Source: a bacterium (GTDB lineage: Bacteria; Bacillota; Clostridia; Lachnospirales; Lachnospiraceae). Taken from it: DNA of 43,582 bases. The stretch covers positions 1-43,582 of the forward strand of contig JAQYOU010000019.1 in the NCBI GenBank assembly GCA_028727105.1. The letters run 5' to 3'. The notes under the pieces are model-generated. The model searched no databases and had not been told where the DNA came from. It saw nothing but the letters and a program-made list of their open reading frames with translations. Numbering within the stretch: the first letter of the stretch is position 1; each line of letters starts with the position of its first letter. A program made the translations under genes and the position numbers. Shown piece after piece: positions 27,205-35,985 of this stretch.

Positions 27205-27779
27205 AGATCAGCAAATGTAACCCCAAGATCGCACAGCAGATTATCAGTCAATACGGCGGCCCGGACGGTGAAATGTCTGCTTCCATGCGTTATCTGGCGC
27301 AGCGTTACACCATGCCTGTAAAGAGAGTTGGTGGCCTTTTAACCGATATCGGCACCGAAGAATTGAACCACATGGAAATGATCTGTGCCATGGTGTATCA
27401 GCTGACAAGAAATCTCACCCCGGAGCAGGTGAAGGCTTCCGGTTTTGACGCCTATTATATCGACCACACCACCGGCCTTTGGCCGCAGGCGGCTAGCGAT
27501 CTTCCGCAAAACGCCATTGAATATCAGTCCAAAGGTGATGCATTGACCGATCTTTATGAGGATCTTGCTGCAGAGCAAAAAGCCCGTACCGTTTACGATA
27601 ATCTGCTTCGTATCATTGATGATCCGGATGTAAGAGAACCCTTAAAATTCCTTCGCACACGCGAGATCGTTCATTTCCAGCGCTTTGGCGAAGCTTTAGA
27701 GATGACAAAAGACAGTTTAAACTGCAAGAACTATTACTTCTTTAATCCTGAGTTCGATAAACAGATCACTGCCAAATAG
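27168..27779 (+). CDS. cotJC: Spore coat protein CotJC (manganese-catalase fold)
   Basis: MWNYEKRLQFPVKISKCNPKIAQQIISQYGGPDGEMSASMRYLAQRYTMP...GTEELNHMEMI. Confidence 0.92.
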   Translation: MWNYEKRLQFPVKISKCNPKIAQQIISQYGGPDGEMSASMRYLAQRYTMPVKRVGGLLTDIGTEELNHMEMICAMVYQLTRNLTPEQVKASGFDAYYIDHTTGLWPQAASDLPQNAIEYQSKGDALTDLYEDLAAEQKARTVYDNLLRIIDDPDVREPLKFLRTREIVHFQRFGEALEMTKDSLNCKNYYFFNPEFDKQITAK

Positions 27780-27813
27780 AAAAAGGCTTCCGCTGATGCG
27801 GAAGCCCTTTTTC
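27780..27813. terminator. Rho-independent terminator
   Basis: aaaaaggcttccgc-tgat-gcggaagcccttttt between convergent genes. Confidence 0.9.
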
Positions 27814-27831
27814 TTATATGATACGTATTGA

Positions 27832-29016
27832 TTAGTCATACAGGTTGGGAGCGATAGCATCGTCACCCATGTTGTCTGCATTGTACCAATATCCCTCGGT
27901 AGGAACATCGCCTACGGTCTCGCCGTTAGCAATTGCATACAGAGTCTGAACAGTTGTGATACCCATTGCTAAAGGAGACTGGGTAACTGCACCGTACATC
28001 TTGCCATCGTTGATAGCGCCCTTGATTACGGAACCAGCATCGAAACCAGCTGCTAATACAGAAGTCTCAGGATCAGTTCCTAATACGTTAAGGTTCTCGT
28101 TAGCGGTTAAGATACCCTCAGCTGCTACCTGGTTAGAACCGAACATACCGATTGTATCAGCCTTGTTCATGATAACAGATGCCTCAGTTGCACATAACTC
28201 TACAGTTGTCTGAGCGGGAACTGCAACCTCGATGATGATGTCTGCAGAAGCCTCGTCAACAGTCTCAGCCTTTGCATCGTTTACATACTTGTCATTTCCG
28301 ATAACTGCAACAGTCTTGCCATCAGCCTTAGCTAACTCAGCAAACTTGTCGATGAATCCAAGACCACGGTTGATGATAGACTCAGAAGTAGCCTCCTGGT
28401 TAACCTCACCGATACGTACAGGAGCGGTAGCTGCTGCGATCTTATCCTTTAATCCAGCGTAAAGGTTCTCAGCTGCGGTAGCACCAGCGCCATAGTTGTC
28501 AGTTGCAACAGTTGAGTAAACTGATCCAGCGGGAGCATCCGGAATACCAGAGTCGAAACATACTACAGGGATTCCCTTATCCATTGCGGTCTGTAAAGAA
28601 TCAAGACATGCAGACTGATCACAAGCTGCGATACCGATACCATCTACACCGTCAGCGTTGATCGCATTGTTCAGCATGTTAACCTGATCAGCGATATCAG
28701 ACTCAGCATTAGGACCTGTACAGTTAACGGTAACACCTAACTCACTAGCTGCCTGCTCAACACCCTTAACAGCTGCCTGCCAGTAAGAAGACTGGTAAGA
28801 CTTAACGATGATCTCGAAATGATAATCTTTTCCACCTTCTGCTGCTGCAGTATCCTCAGCGGGAGCTGCGTCCTCAGCAGGAGCTGCATCATCAGTCTTC
28901 TCCTCAGCTGCGGGAGCTGCCGGAGCGTCTGTAGCTGTATCCTTGGAACCACAACCAACTACCATTGTTGCAGCCATAGCTACACATAACAAGCTTGCTA
29001 AAACTTTCTTTTTCAT
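27832..29016 (-). CDS. Sugar-type ABC transporter substrate-binding lipoprotein (RbsB/periplasmic binding protein 1-like)
   Basis: Lipobox signal peptide MKKKVLASLLCVAMAATMVVGCGSK, then an acidic Ala/Pro linker; FEIIVKSYQSSYWQAAVKGVEQAASELGV. Confidence 0.92.
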   Translation of the reverse strand: MKKKVLASLLCVAMAATMVVGCGSKDTATDAPAAPAAEEKTDDAAPAEDAAPAEDTAAAEGGKDYHFEIIVKSYQSSYWQAAVKGVEQAASELGVTVNCTGPNAESDIADQVNMLNNAINADGVDGIGIAACDQSACLDSLQTAMDKGIPVVCFDSGIPDAPAGSVYSTVATDNYGAGATAAENLYAGLKDKIAAATAPVRIGEVNQEATSESIINRGLGFIDKFAELAKADGKTVAVIGNDKYVNDAKAETVDEASADIIIEVAVPAQTTVELCATEASVIMNKADTIGMFGSNQVAAEGILTANENLNVLGTDPETSVLAAGFDAGSVIKGAINDGKMYGAVTQSPLAMGITTVQTLYAIANGETVGDVPTEGYWYNADNMGDDAIAPNLYD

Positions 29017-29129
29017 TTCTTTGTCCTCCTTTTTTTACCATATAATTTTGGCATGTATATAAAACCTTCTCCTGGTCTTATATCGATATGTAATTATGTT
29101 TGCTATGCAATTCTATGAAAGCATAACTT

Positions 29130-29189
29130 TGTGTCTAAATTGTGAACATTGTGTCCAAATCGTAAACTACATTTCCAATTAGTGAACTT
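29130..29189 (-). repeat. Three degenerate 20-bp direct repeats upstream of the substrate-binding protein gene
   Basis: + strand: TTGTGTCTAAATTGTGAACA / TTGTGTCCAAATCGTAAACT / ACATTTCCAATTAGTGAACT, contiguous at 20-bp period; the last overlaps the end of the permease ORF. Confidence 0.7.
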
Positions 29190-30156
29190 CTGCTTTTTTC
29201 TTCTTGATGATATCTACCATTACCGCACCGATCAGTACAAGACCTGTAATGATCTGCTGCCAGTTTGCCTGAAGTCCGATGTAAGGAAGTCCGGTCTTTA
29301 ACAGACAGATAACGAATACACCGATCAGGGATCCCTCTACGGAACCAACACCACCACTTGCAGATACACCACCGATGATTGCTCCACCGATCGCTTCAAG
29401 CTCGAAGCCTGCTCCGGTACCGGGCTGAACGGTTGCGAATACTGCGGAGTAAGCAACTGCCGCCAATGCTGCAAAGAATCCGGAAATCACGTATGCCATG
29501 ATGTGGTAGAACTTTACATTAACACCGGATAATCTGGTTGCTTCTTTGTTACTTCCAATAGCGATCGTATAACGACCCATCTTTGTATGATTCAGTACGA
29601 ATGCCATCACGATCACGATCAGGATCATCCACAGAAAACCGATTGGAAGCTTTGTACCGCTTGCAGTTGTGATCTTAAAGATGTTACGGAACCAGCCGCC
29701 CTCAGATCCTGCTGCAGGCCATGAGATACCAAATCCTTTCGAGAAGATGGAACCAAGACCACGTGTGATCATACAGGTACAAAGTGTTGTTAAGAACGGA
29801 GGCAGCTCCATAACGGCAACCAGCACACCGTTTACAGTACCAATGATAATACCGATCAAAAGTGTAACGATCAGTCCTGCTGCTACCGGCCATCCCTTCT
29901 GGGTGATCAGATAGCCGCCTGCCAATGAGTAACAGATCAATCCTGTACCGATGGAAAGATCAACACCGCCTGTGATGAGCGGGAAGGTCACACCGATGGA
30001 CATCAATACGATGTAGTAGGAGTAATCCAAAATACTCATAATGGTTGAATACTGTCTGAAGTTTTCACTTACGATACTAAAAAATGCAAATAATACAATT
30101 ACTACCAGGAGTACGATGACCTTCTGACTTGCAAAAATAGATGATTTCTTTTTCAT
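29179..30156 (-). CDS. Sugar-type ABC transporter permease (RbsC/YjfF family)
   Basis: GVTFPLITGGVDLSIGTGLICYSLAGG, EALEAIGGAIIGGVSASGGVGSVEGSLIGVFVICLL. Confidence 0.92.
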   Translation of the reverse strand: MKKKSSIFASQKVIVLLVVIVLFAFFSIVSENFRQYSTIMSILDYSYYIVLMSIGVTFPLITGGVDLSIGTGLICYSLAGGYLITQKGWPVAAGLIVTLLIGIIIGTVNGVLVAVMELPPFLTTLCTCMITRGLGSIFSKGFGISWPAAGSEGGWFRNIFKITTASGTKLPIGFLWMILIVIVMAFVLNHTKMGRYTIAIGSNKEATRLSGVNVKFYHIMAYVISGFFAALAAVAYSAVFATVQPGTGAGFELEAIGGAIIGGVSASGGVGSVEGSLIGVFVICLLKTGLPYIGLQANWQQIITGLVLIGAVMVDIIKKKKAEVH

Positions 30157-30171
30157 TGTCCTCTCTCCTCC

Positions 30172-31668
30172 TTAACCAATCTCTCGTGTTGCCATATTCA
30201 TGATAACTTCCTGTGTTGCCTCTTCAATTCTGACCTCACCGGTCTTTCTGCCTTCACACATTACCACGATACGATCGCTCATTCGTAAAATCTCAGTCAT
30301 TTCAGAGGAGATCATGATGATGGACTTTCCTTCGCTTGCCAGCTTGTTCATCAATTTGTAGATCTCATTCTTTGCACCGACATCGATACCACGGGTCGGC
30401 TCATCGAAGATCAGGATATCACAGTCATTGATCAGCCACTTTGCAATAACGACCTTCTGCTGATTACCACCGGATAAGTTCACCACCAGCTGATCCACGC
30501 TCGGTGTCTTGGTTGCCAGAGACTCCACATACTCCTCTGATACCTTCTTCTCAGCCTTCTTATCAATGAACAATCCCTTTGTATAGTTTTCCAAACAAGC
30601 CATTGTAGAGTTCTCTGCAACAGTCTTCTGAACAACGATTCCGTAACGCTTGCGGTCCTCTGAAAGATATCCGATACCATGCTTAACAGCATCCTGCGGG
30701 CTGTTGATCGTTACCTTTTCGCCATTGATATAAATATCTCCGCTCTCCTTCGGATCAGCACCAAAAATCGCTCTTGCAGTCTCTGTACGTCCTGCACCCA
30801 TCAGTCCGGAGAAGCCTAAGATCTCGCCCTTTCGAAGCTCGAAGCTGACATCCTGAACCATTCTTCCTGCATTCAGATGATCAACCTTAAGGACAACCGG
30901 TGCATCTGCAGGAACCATACTCTGAGTCTTCGGATCCTCGTAGATCACACGGCCAACCATCATGTTGATGATGTCATCCTTTGTACACTCATTGGTGATC
31001 AGTGTACCCACGTAGGTACCATCTCTCATAACTGTTACGCGGTCTGTGATGACCTTGATCTCATCCATACGGTGTGAGATATATACGATACCAAGATCCT
31101 GTTCGCGAAGATCGCGGATGATCTTGAACAGCTCTTCGATCTCTGCCTCTGTCAGCGCTGCGGAAGGCTCGTCAAAGATGATCACCTTTGCTTCATGGGA
31201 AATCGCCTTTGCGATCTCGCACATCTGCTGTTTTCCTACCGTCAGGTCTGCCATGGTCTCTGTCGGATCAATGTCAATGTGAAGTCTGTCGAAAAGCTTC
31301 TTTGCTTCTTCGTTCATCTTCTTATCATCGATCTTAATGCCCTTCTTGAACTCGCGTCCAATGAAGATGTTCTGTGCAACGGTCAGATGACCGAGCATGT
31401 TCAGCTCCTGATGCACAATGACAACGCCTGCATCCTGAGCTTCTCTGGTATTATGGAACTCAATGTCCTTACCTTCATATGTAATGGTTCCGGAGTCCTT
31501 TGTATAGATACCTGTCAACACCTTCATCAATGTTGATTTTCCGGCTCCGTTCTCTCCCATAAGCGCATGTACTTCGCCGCGTCTTACTTCGAAGTTTACA
31601 TGGTCAAGCGCGTGTACACCAGGGAAAGATTTATCAATATCTTTCATCGTTAAGATTACTTCACCCAT
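30172..31668 (-). CDS. Sugar-type ABC transporter ATP-binding protein (two NBDs, RbsA/MglA family)
   Basis: MGENGAGKSTLMKVLTGIY, LTVGKQQMCEIAKAISHEAKVIIFDEPSAAL, NLSGGNQQKVVIAKWLINDCDILIFDEPTRGIDVGAK. Confidence 0.95.
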   Translation of the reverse strand: MGEVILTMKDIDKSFPGVHALDHVNFEVRRGEVHALMGENGAGKSTLMKVLTGIYTKDSGTITYEGKDIEFHNTREAQDAGVVIVHQELNMLGHLTVAQNIFIGREFKKGIKIDDKKMNEEAKKLFDRLHIDIDPTETMADLTVGKQQMCEIAKAISHEAKVIIFDEPSAALTEAEIEELFKIIRDLREQDLGIVYISHRMDEIKVITDRVTVMRDGTYVGTLITNECTKDDIINMMVGRVIYEDPKTQSMVPADAPVVLKVDHLNAGRMVQDVSFELRKGEILGFSGLMGAGRTETARAIFGADPKESGDIYINGEKVTINSPQDAVKHGIGYLSEDRKRYGIVVQKTVAENSTMACLENYTKGLFIDKKAEKKVSEEYVESLATKTPSVDQLVVNLSGGNQQKVVIAKWLINDCDILIFDEPTRGIDVGAKNEIYKLMNKLASEGKSIIMISSEMTEILRMSDRIVVMCEGRKTGEVRIEEATQEVIMNMATREIG

Positions 31669-31726
31669 TCTTCTCTCACCTTTTTCCTTTCCGAATCAAC
31701 AGTAGTTATTTGTTACCCGAGTTCAA

Positions 31727-32713
31727 CTAGTTCTTTCTGCGTCTTGCCACAACGTCTGCGTATACCGCTACGATAACGATCAGACCTGTGATAATCAGCT
31801 GATAGTTCTTGTTGATGCCCAGTGCCAGAATACCTTCCTGTAACAGTGAGATGATGAATACACCGATCACGGTTCCTCCGATGGATGCAAGACCACCTGC
31901 CATGGAAGTACCTCCCATTACGCAGCCTGCAATCGCTTCGTTGTTGTACTGATCGCCGTATCCGGGCTGTACGGTTGTATATGCGCCTACAAAGAAGATC
32001 GCTGCGATGCCGACCAGTGTTCCACAGATGACATATGCGAGCATCTCCCATTTCTTCACGTCTACACCGGAAAGTCGAACTGCCTCTTTATTGCTTCCAA
32101 GGCTTAAGATGTAGCGTCCTGCTCTGGTATTGTTCAAAAGCAGTGAACAGATGATAGCTGCTGCCAAAAAGATCACCAGACCTACCGGGAAGTTGCCAAC
32201 CTTTACGAGCTTACGGAACCATCCGGCTGCGTCTGCTGCCTGCGGCCAGCTGACGGACTGTGTCTTTGTAAAAACGGATGCAAGTCCTTTTGCGATGTTC
32301 ATACTTGCCATTGATACGATAAACGGAGGCACCGTCCAGTATGCTACGAGATATCCGTTGAAGCATCCGAACAGGAAGCCTACCAGAATACTGATCACCA
32401 GACAGAGCGCGGTAGGTAATCCGTAGCTTGTCAGGCAGTATCCTGAGATCAGAGCTGCACAGAACATTACCGGTCCGATGGAGAAATCAATTCCTCCGGT
32501 TGCGATAACGAATGTAACTCCAAGTGATAAAAAGCCCAGGAAATACACATAGTTTAATGCACTCAGGATACGGGGCAGTCCCGCAAATCCTTTTGCAGTC
32601 ACGCTAAACAGTATGTACATAAGAACGAGTACACAGCATAGCACGATTCTGTTAAATCCCACTTTTTTTACGATTGGATTTTGTTTGATCTTTTCCAATT
32701 TTCTTCCTCCCAA
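31727..32713 (-). CDS. Second sugar-type ABC transporter permease (RbsC/YtfT family)
   Basis: LSLGVTFVIATGGIDFSIGPVMFCAALISGYCLT, YNNEAIAGCVMGGTSMAGGLASIGGTVIGVFIISLLQ. Confidence 0.92.
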   Translation of the reverse strand: MGGRKLEKIKQNPIVKKVGFNRIVLCCVLVLMYILFSVTAKGFAGLPRILSALNYVYFLGFLSLGVTFVIATGGIDFSIGPVMFCAALISGYCLTSYGLPTALCLVISILVGFLFGCFNGYLVAYWTVPPFIVSMASMNIAKGLASVFTKTQSVSWPQAADAAGWFRKLVKVGNFPVGLVIFLAAAIICSLLLNNTRAGRYILSLGSNKEAVRLSGVDVKKWEMLAYVICGTLVGIAAIFFVGAYTTVQPGYGDQYNNEAIAGCVMGGTSMAGGLASIGGTVIGVFIISLLQEGILALGINKNYQLIITGLIVIVAVYADVVARRRKN

Positions 32714-32738
32714 CTATAGTTTTTTTGTTGGCGTATCA

Positions 32739-32798
32739 GGATGAACCGTTTCACCCCTCAAGTAACCTTATTATCCACCCAAAATCGTCACTTGTCAA
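32739..32798 (-). promoter_or_regulatory. ABC operon promoter (TTGACA-17-GATAAT) with downstream LacI-type operator GGTGAAACGGTTCATCC
   Basis: -35 at 32793-32798 and -10 at 32770-32775 (minus strand); near-perfect palindrome ggatgaaccgtttcacc at 32739-32755. Confidence 0.82.
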
Positions 32799-32858
32799 TT
32801 TATATAAATGGGACGTTTCGGGAAAAACGTGGTAAAATAGTCACTTGCGTCAGCTCCG

Positions 32859-33866
32859 TCACTTTCTCAATAACGGTTTGATCGAGTTGCCATCGCGAAG
32901 CGTTGTGCCCATACTCAGTTCGATGGGCGGTCGTTCCTCTTTGTTGTCGATCTGGCTCAGCACCAGCTCTACCGCTTTTTCGCACATTTCTTTCATGGGT
33001 TGTACGACCATACAAAGCTTTGGCTTCACCACGTGTGACATGATCAGATCATCGAAGCCCATCATGGAAATATCATCCGGACAGTCAAATTTTGACTCGT
33101 TTACTGCCATCACCGCACCCAGTGACGTCTCGTAATTTGTCATGAGTACAGCCGTCGGTGGCTGCTGCAGTTCTAACAGAGCCTGCATACTTTCATGTCC
33201 GAATTCTATCGTATGCGCTCCGATCCGGCAGTATTCCTCCGGAATCGGCAGACCTGCCTGCGACATTGCCTCCTGAAAGCCCTTATAACGCTCCCAGCCT
33301 GTATATTCCACACGGGAGGCGATGATCGCGATCTTCTTGTGTCCGCGCTCCAGCAGGTAGTTTGTTGCCCGCAGAGCCGCCGTTCGATTGTCAATCTTCA
33401 CACAGTCGAAATCAGATACCGCAAATGAGCGATCCATCAAAACAACCGGGATCTTTTTTTCACGTGTCGGCAAAAGGAAGTCCTCTTTCCACGATACCGG
33501 AATGACCAGCATTCCCTCCACCTTCTTATTAATAAGAAAGCGAACGTTATCTGCCTCGATCTTTTCATCGTTGCAGGAATCACACACAACCAGCGCATAG
33601 CCTGCCTTCCGAAGGAAATCCCCCACGTGCCTGATCAGCACCCCGGAAAACATACTCTCGATATCATAGACGATCATGCCGATCGTCTTTGTCTTATTTG
33701 TCACAAGCCCTCTTGCAATCTCATTCACCTCATAGTGAAGGTCACGGATCGCGGCTTCTATTTTTTCCCTGTTTTCAGGTAGCACATTTCCGCCATTCAG
33801 ATACTTTGAAATGGTGGCCAGTGACAATCCCGTCTGTGCTCTGATATCGCGTATAGTCGCTGCCAT
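32859..33866 (-). CDS. LacI-family transcriptional regulator
   Basis: MAATIRDIRAQTGLSLATISKYLNGGNVLPENREKIEAAIRDLHYEVNEIARGL HTH, then a sugar-binding domain (TIGMIVYDIES, GFDDLIMS). Confidence 0.93.
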   Translation of the reverse strand: MAATIRDIRAQTGLSLATISKYLNGGNVLPENREKIEAAIRDLHYEVNEIARGLVTNKTKTIGMIVYDIESMFSGVLIRHVGDFLRKAGYALVVCDSCNDEKIEADNVRFLINKKVEGMLVIPVSWKEDFLLPTREKKIPVVLMDRSFAVSDFDCVKIDNRTAALRATNYLLERGHKKIAIIASRVEYTGWERYKGFQEAMSQAGLPIPEEYCRIGAHTIEFGHESMQALLELQQPPTAVLMTNYETSLGAVMAVNESKFDCPDDISMMGFDDLIMSHVVKPKLCMVVQPMKEMCEKAVELVLSQIDNKEERPPIELSMGTTLRDGNSIKPLLRK

Positions 33867-33931
33867 GTTTAGTCCTTTCTGCCTCACGCGCCGAACGTGT
33901 TCGCGAAACGGTACGCCTTTGTTCGTTTTTT

Positions 33932-33970
33932 ATTATAACGATTGGAAAATGATTTGAACAGTGATATAAT
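33932..33970. promoter_or_regulatory. Overlapping divergent promoters: araC-type gene (+, TTGGAA-17-TATAAT) and lacI-type gene (-, TATAAT at 33932-33937)
   Basis: + strand -35 at 33942-33947 and -10 at 33965-33970; the minus-strand -35 candidate TGTTCA at 33955-33960 lies inside the + promoter. Confidence 0.6.
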
Positions 33971-34016
33971 AGTAAAAAATGTTGTAAAATATTCACCTAT
34001 TCACCAAGGAGCGATC

Positions 34017-34868
34017 ATGAAGTACATAGAGTATAAAGAACAGAGAAAGCACGGAACCTTTAACTTTCCCATCGCGTTTTACCATGAACAACCGCGAAGT
34101 CCGCGCTATCACATGACCTACCACTGGCACAGAGAGTACGAGATCATTCATATCTTATCCGGCAGTTTTCACCTGACAGTAAATAATGAAACAAATGTCT
34201 ATCATGCCGGTGATGTTATTTTTATTACAGACGGTGTCCTTCACGGCGGAACACCGGTGGACTGTGTTTATGATTGTGTTGTTTTTGATCTTCAGGTGCT
34301 GATGAAGGACAACCACGCCTGCGCAAAAGTCATCCAGGATATCACAGACCACAAGATCCTGATCCACAACCTGCTCTCCGCACATGACGATAGTATCTGT
34401 GATCTTGTTGACGGATTATGCGCAGCTCTCTCATCCCGGCATGCCGGTTATGAATTCAAGGTTCAGGGTTTCCTGTATCAGATACTGGGTACGATCGTAG
34501 AAAAGCACCTCTACGAACAAAACCACGATGACGCCGTTGCCAACGAGCGGCTGAACTCCATCAAGAATGTACTTGCCTATATCTCAGAGAATTATTATAA
34601 TAGCATCAAGCTGGAGCATCTTGCAAAGATCGCCGGCATGAACGAAAAATATTTCTGCCGCTATTTCCGCGGCATGACCGAACGCACGCCCATCGACTAT
34701 CTGAATTATTACCGCATCGAATGCGCCTGCGAAATGCTCTCCACAAAGGATATTTCCATCAAGGAGGTGGCATTGTCCTGCGGTTTTAACGACGAGAGTT
34801 ACTTTATTAAAACCTTTCACAAATACAAGGGCATCACTCCCAAGCAATTTGTGACATCTGAATTTTAA
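34017..34868 (+). CDS. AraC-family regulator with N-terminal cupin domain
   Basis: YHWHREYEIIHILSGSFHLTVNNETNVYHAGDVIFI cupin; two HTHs KLEHLAKIAGMNEKYFCRYFRGMTERTPIDYLNYYRI / SIKEVALSCGFNDESYFIKTFHKYKGITPKQF. Confidence 0.93.
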   Translation: MKYIEYKEQRKHGTFNFPIAFYHEQPRSPRYHMTYHWHREYEIIHILSGSFHLTVNNETNVYHAGDVIFITDGVLHGGTPVDCVYDCVVFDLQVLMKDNHACAKVIQDITDHKILIHNLLSAHDDSICDLVDGLCAALSSRHAGYEFKVQGFLYQILGTIVEKHLYEQNHDDAVANERLNSIKNVLAYISENYYNSIKLEHLAKIAGMNEKYFCRYFRGMTERTPIDYLNYYRIECACEMLSTKDISIKEVALSCGFNDESYFIKTFHKYKGITPKQFVTSEF

Positions 34869-34890
34869 CAGGATACAGGAGGATCTATTC

Positions 34891-35415
34891 ATGATAAATA
34901 AGAAATTCTATCGCATCTGCCTTGCGGTTTCTCTTCTCACAGCAGTACTTGCCGGATGTGGCAGCAAAGCAGATACGCTGGCCGAAGGATGTCCGTTTTC
35001 GGATCTGACATGGGAAAGCACTATCTCCGACATGGAAGAGAGCGAAGGAACCGATCACGAAACCTATGATTCCGTGTACGGTGGAACTACCTACACCTAT
35101 CCCAAGGAATATGCAGGTGTTTCGGGAACCATCAAATATATGTATGATGCAGACGAAAAGCTTGCAAGCATTGCATGGGCATACGGTTCCGATGATGCCG
35201 ATGAGCTCCGCAGGCTTTATGATGACATTCATTCCGATCTGGTAGCTGCACACGGCGACAGTGGTTACAATACCGATAAAGAAACAAATTATGGTGATGT
35301 CTGGTATCTCGAGAATGGCAATATCATCATCAGTGCAATGATCACAGACAGCCAGAAAGCACTGCAATACGCCTACATCAGCCCCACACACTCTACCGCA
35401 AAAGAAGAAAAGTAA
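34891..35415 (+). CDS. Uncharacterised secreted lipoprotein
   Basis: Lipobox ICLAVSLLTAVLAGCGSK; RBS AGGAGG; W..TISDMEE and acidic C-terminal domain. Confidence 0.72.
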   Translation: MINKKFYRICLAVSLLTAVLAGCGSKADTLAEGCPFSDLTWESTISDMEESEGTDHETYDSVYGGTTYTYPKEYAGVSGTIKYMYDADEKLASIAWAYGSDDADELRRLYDDIHSDLVAAHGDSGYNTDKETNYGDVWYLENGNIIISAMITDSQKALQYAYISPTHSTAKEEK

Positions 35416-35419
35416 ACAA

Positions 35420-35460
35420 AAACTCAGGCTCGCAAAAACTGCTGCCTGAGTTTTTATTTT
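35420..35460. terminator. Rho-independent terminator between convergent genes
   Basis: aaaactcaggc...gcctgagtttttattttt. Confidence 0.85.
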
Positions 35461-35462
35461 TG

Positions 35463-35972
35463 TTATTCAAACGCCTCTTTGATACTGTCATAATGAAGGA
35501 AGATGCCTTCTTTTGCAAATTCCCGGATCTGCTGCACATCCGCCAGCATCCAGCCATCGGTTTCTTCTGCCTGAAGCTTCAGGTCCTTCTCGGAAAAGTC
35601 ACCGGTAAACCGGTAAATATCTACAAAATAATTGTCCTTTTCTTCCGGATTATCCCTGCGATAGGAAAAGAGATAGCCGCCATCCCAGCCGGACACATCC
35701 AGCCCTGTTTCTTCACGTACCTCCCTAAGAACTGCGGTCATCGAATCCTCCCCGGCCATGACTCCACCACCGGAAACCTCCCACCAGCCCGGCGCCCATG
35801 ATTTTGTCATCACGCGCTTTGTGATCAGATAACGTCCGTCCGTATGGCGGATCACGCCGAGAACTGTCAGATGATAGTCACCGGGCTTCATGTTCCAGTC
35901 ATTGCGCTTCATCGTTCTGCCGGTAAGCTGTTTGTTTTCATCATAAATATCCCATAATTCGTCTTTCATCAC
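35463..35972 (-). CDS. NUDIX hydrolase (IPP isomerase-like NUDIX subgroup)
   Basis: ELWDIYDENKQLTGRTMKRNDWN...GGGVMAGEDSMTAVLREVREETGLDVSGWDG (Nudix box). Confidence 0.9.
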   Translation of the reverse strand: MMKDELWDIYDENKQLTGRTMKRNDWNMKPGDYHLTVLGVIRHTDGRYLITKRVMTKSWAPGWWEVSGGGVMAGEDSMTAVLREVREETGLDVSGWDGGYLFSYRRDNPEEKDNYFVDIYRFTGDFSEKDLKLQAEETDGWMLADVQQIREFAKEGIFLHYDSIKEAFE

Positions 35973-35985
35973 TCTTTATTCTCCA

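Noticed and set aside
34885-35391. 168-aa minus ORF opposite the lipoprotein
   Set aside because: The plus frame has a lipobox signal peptide and RBS; the minus frame is a hydrophobic Cys/Ile/Val-rich shadow.
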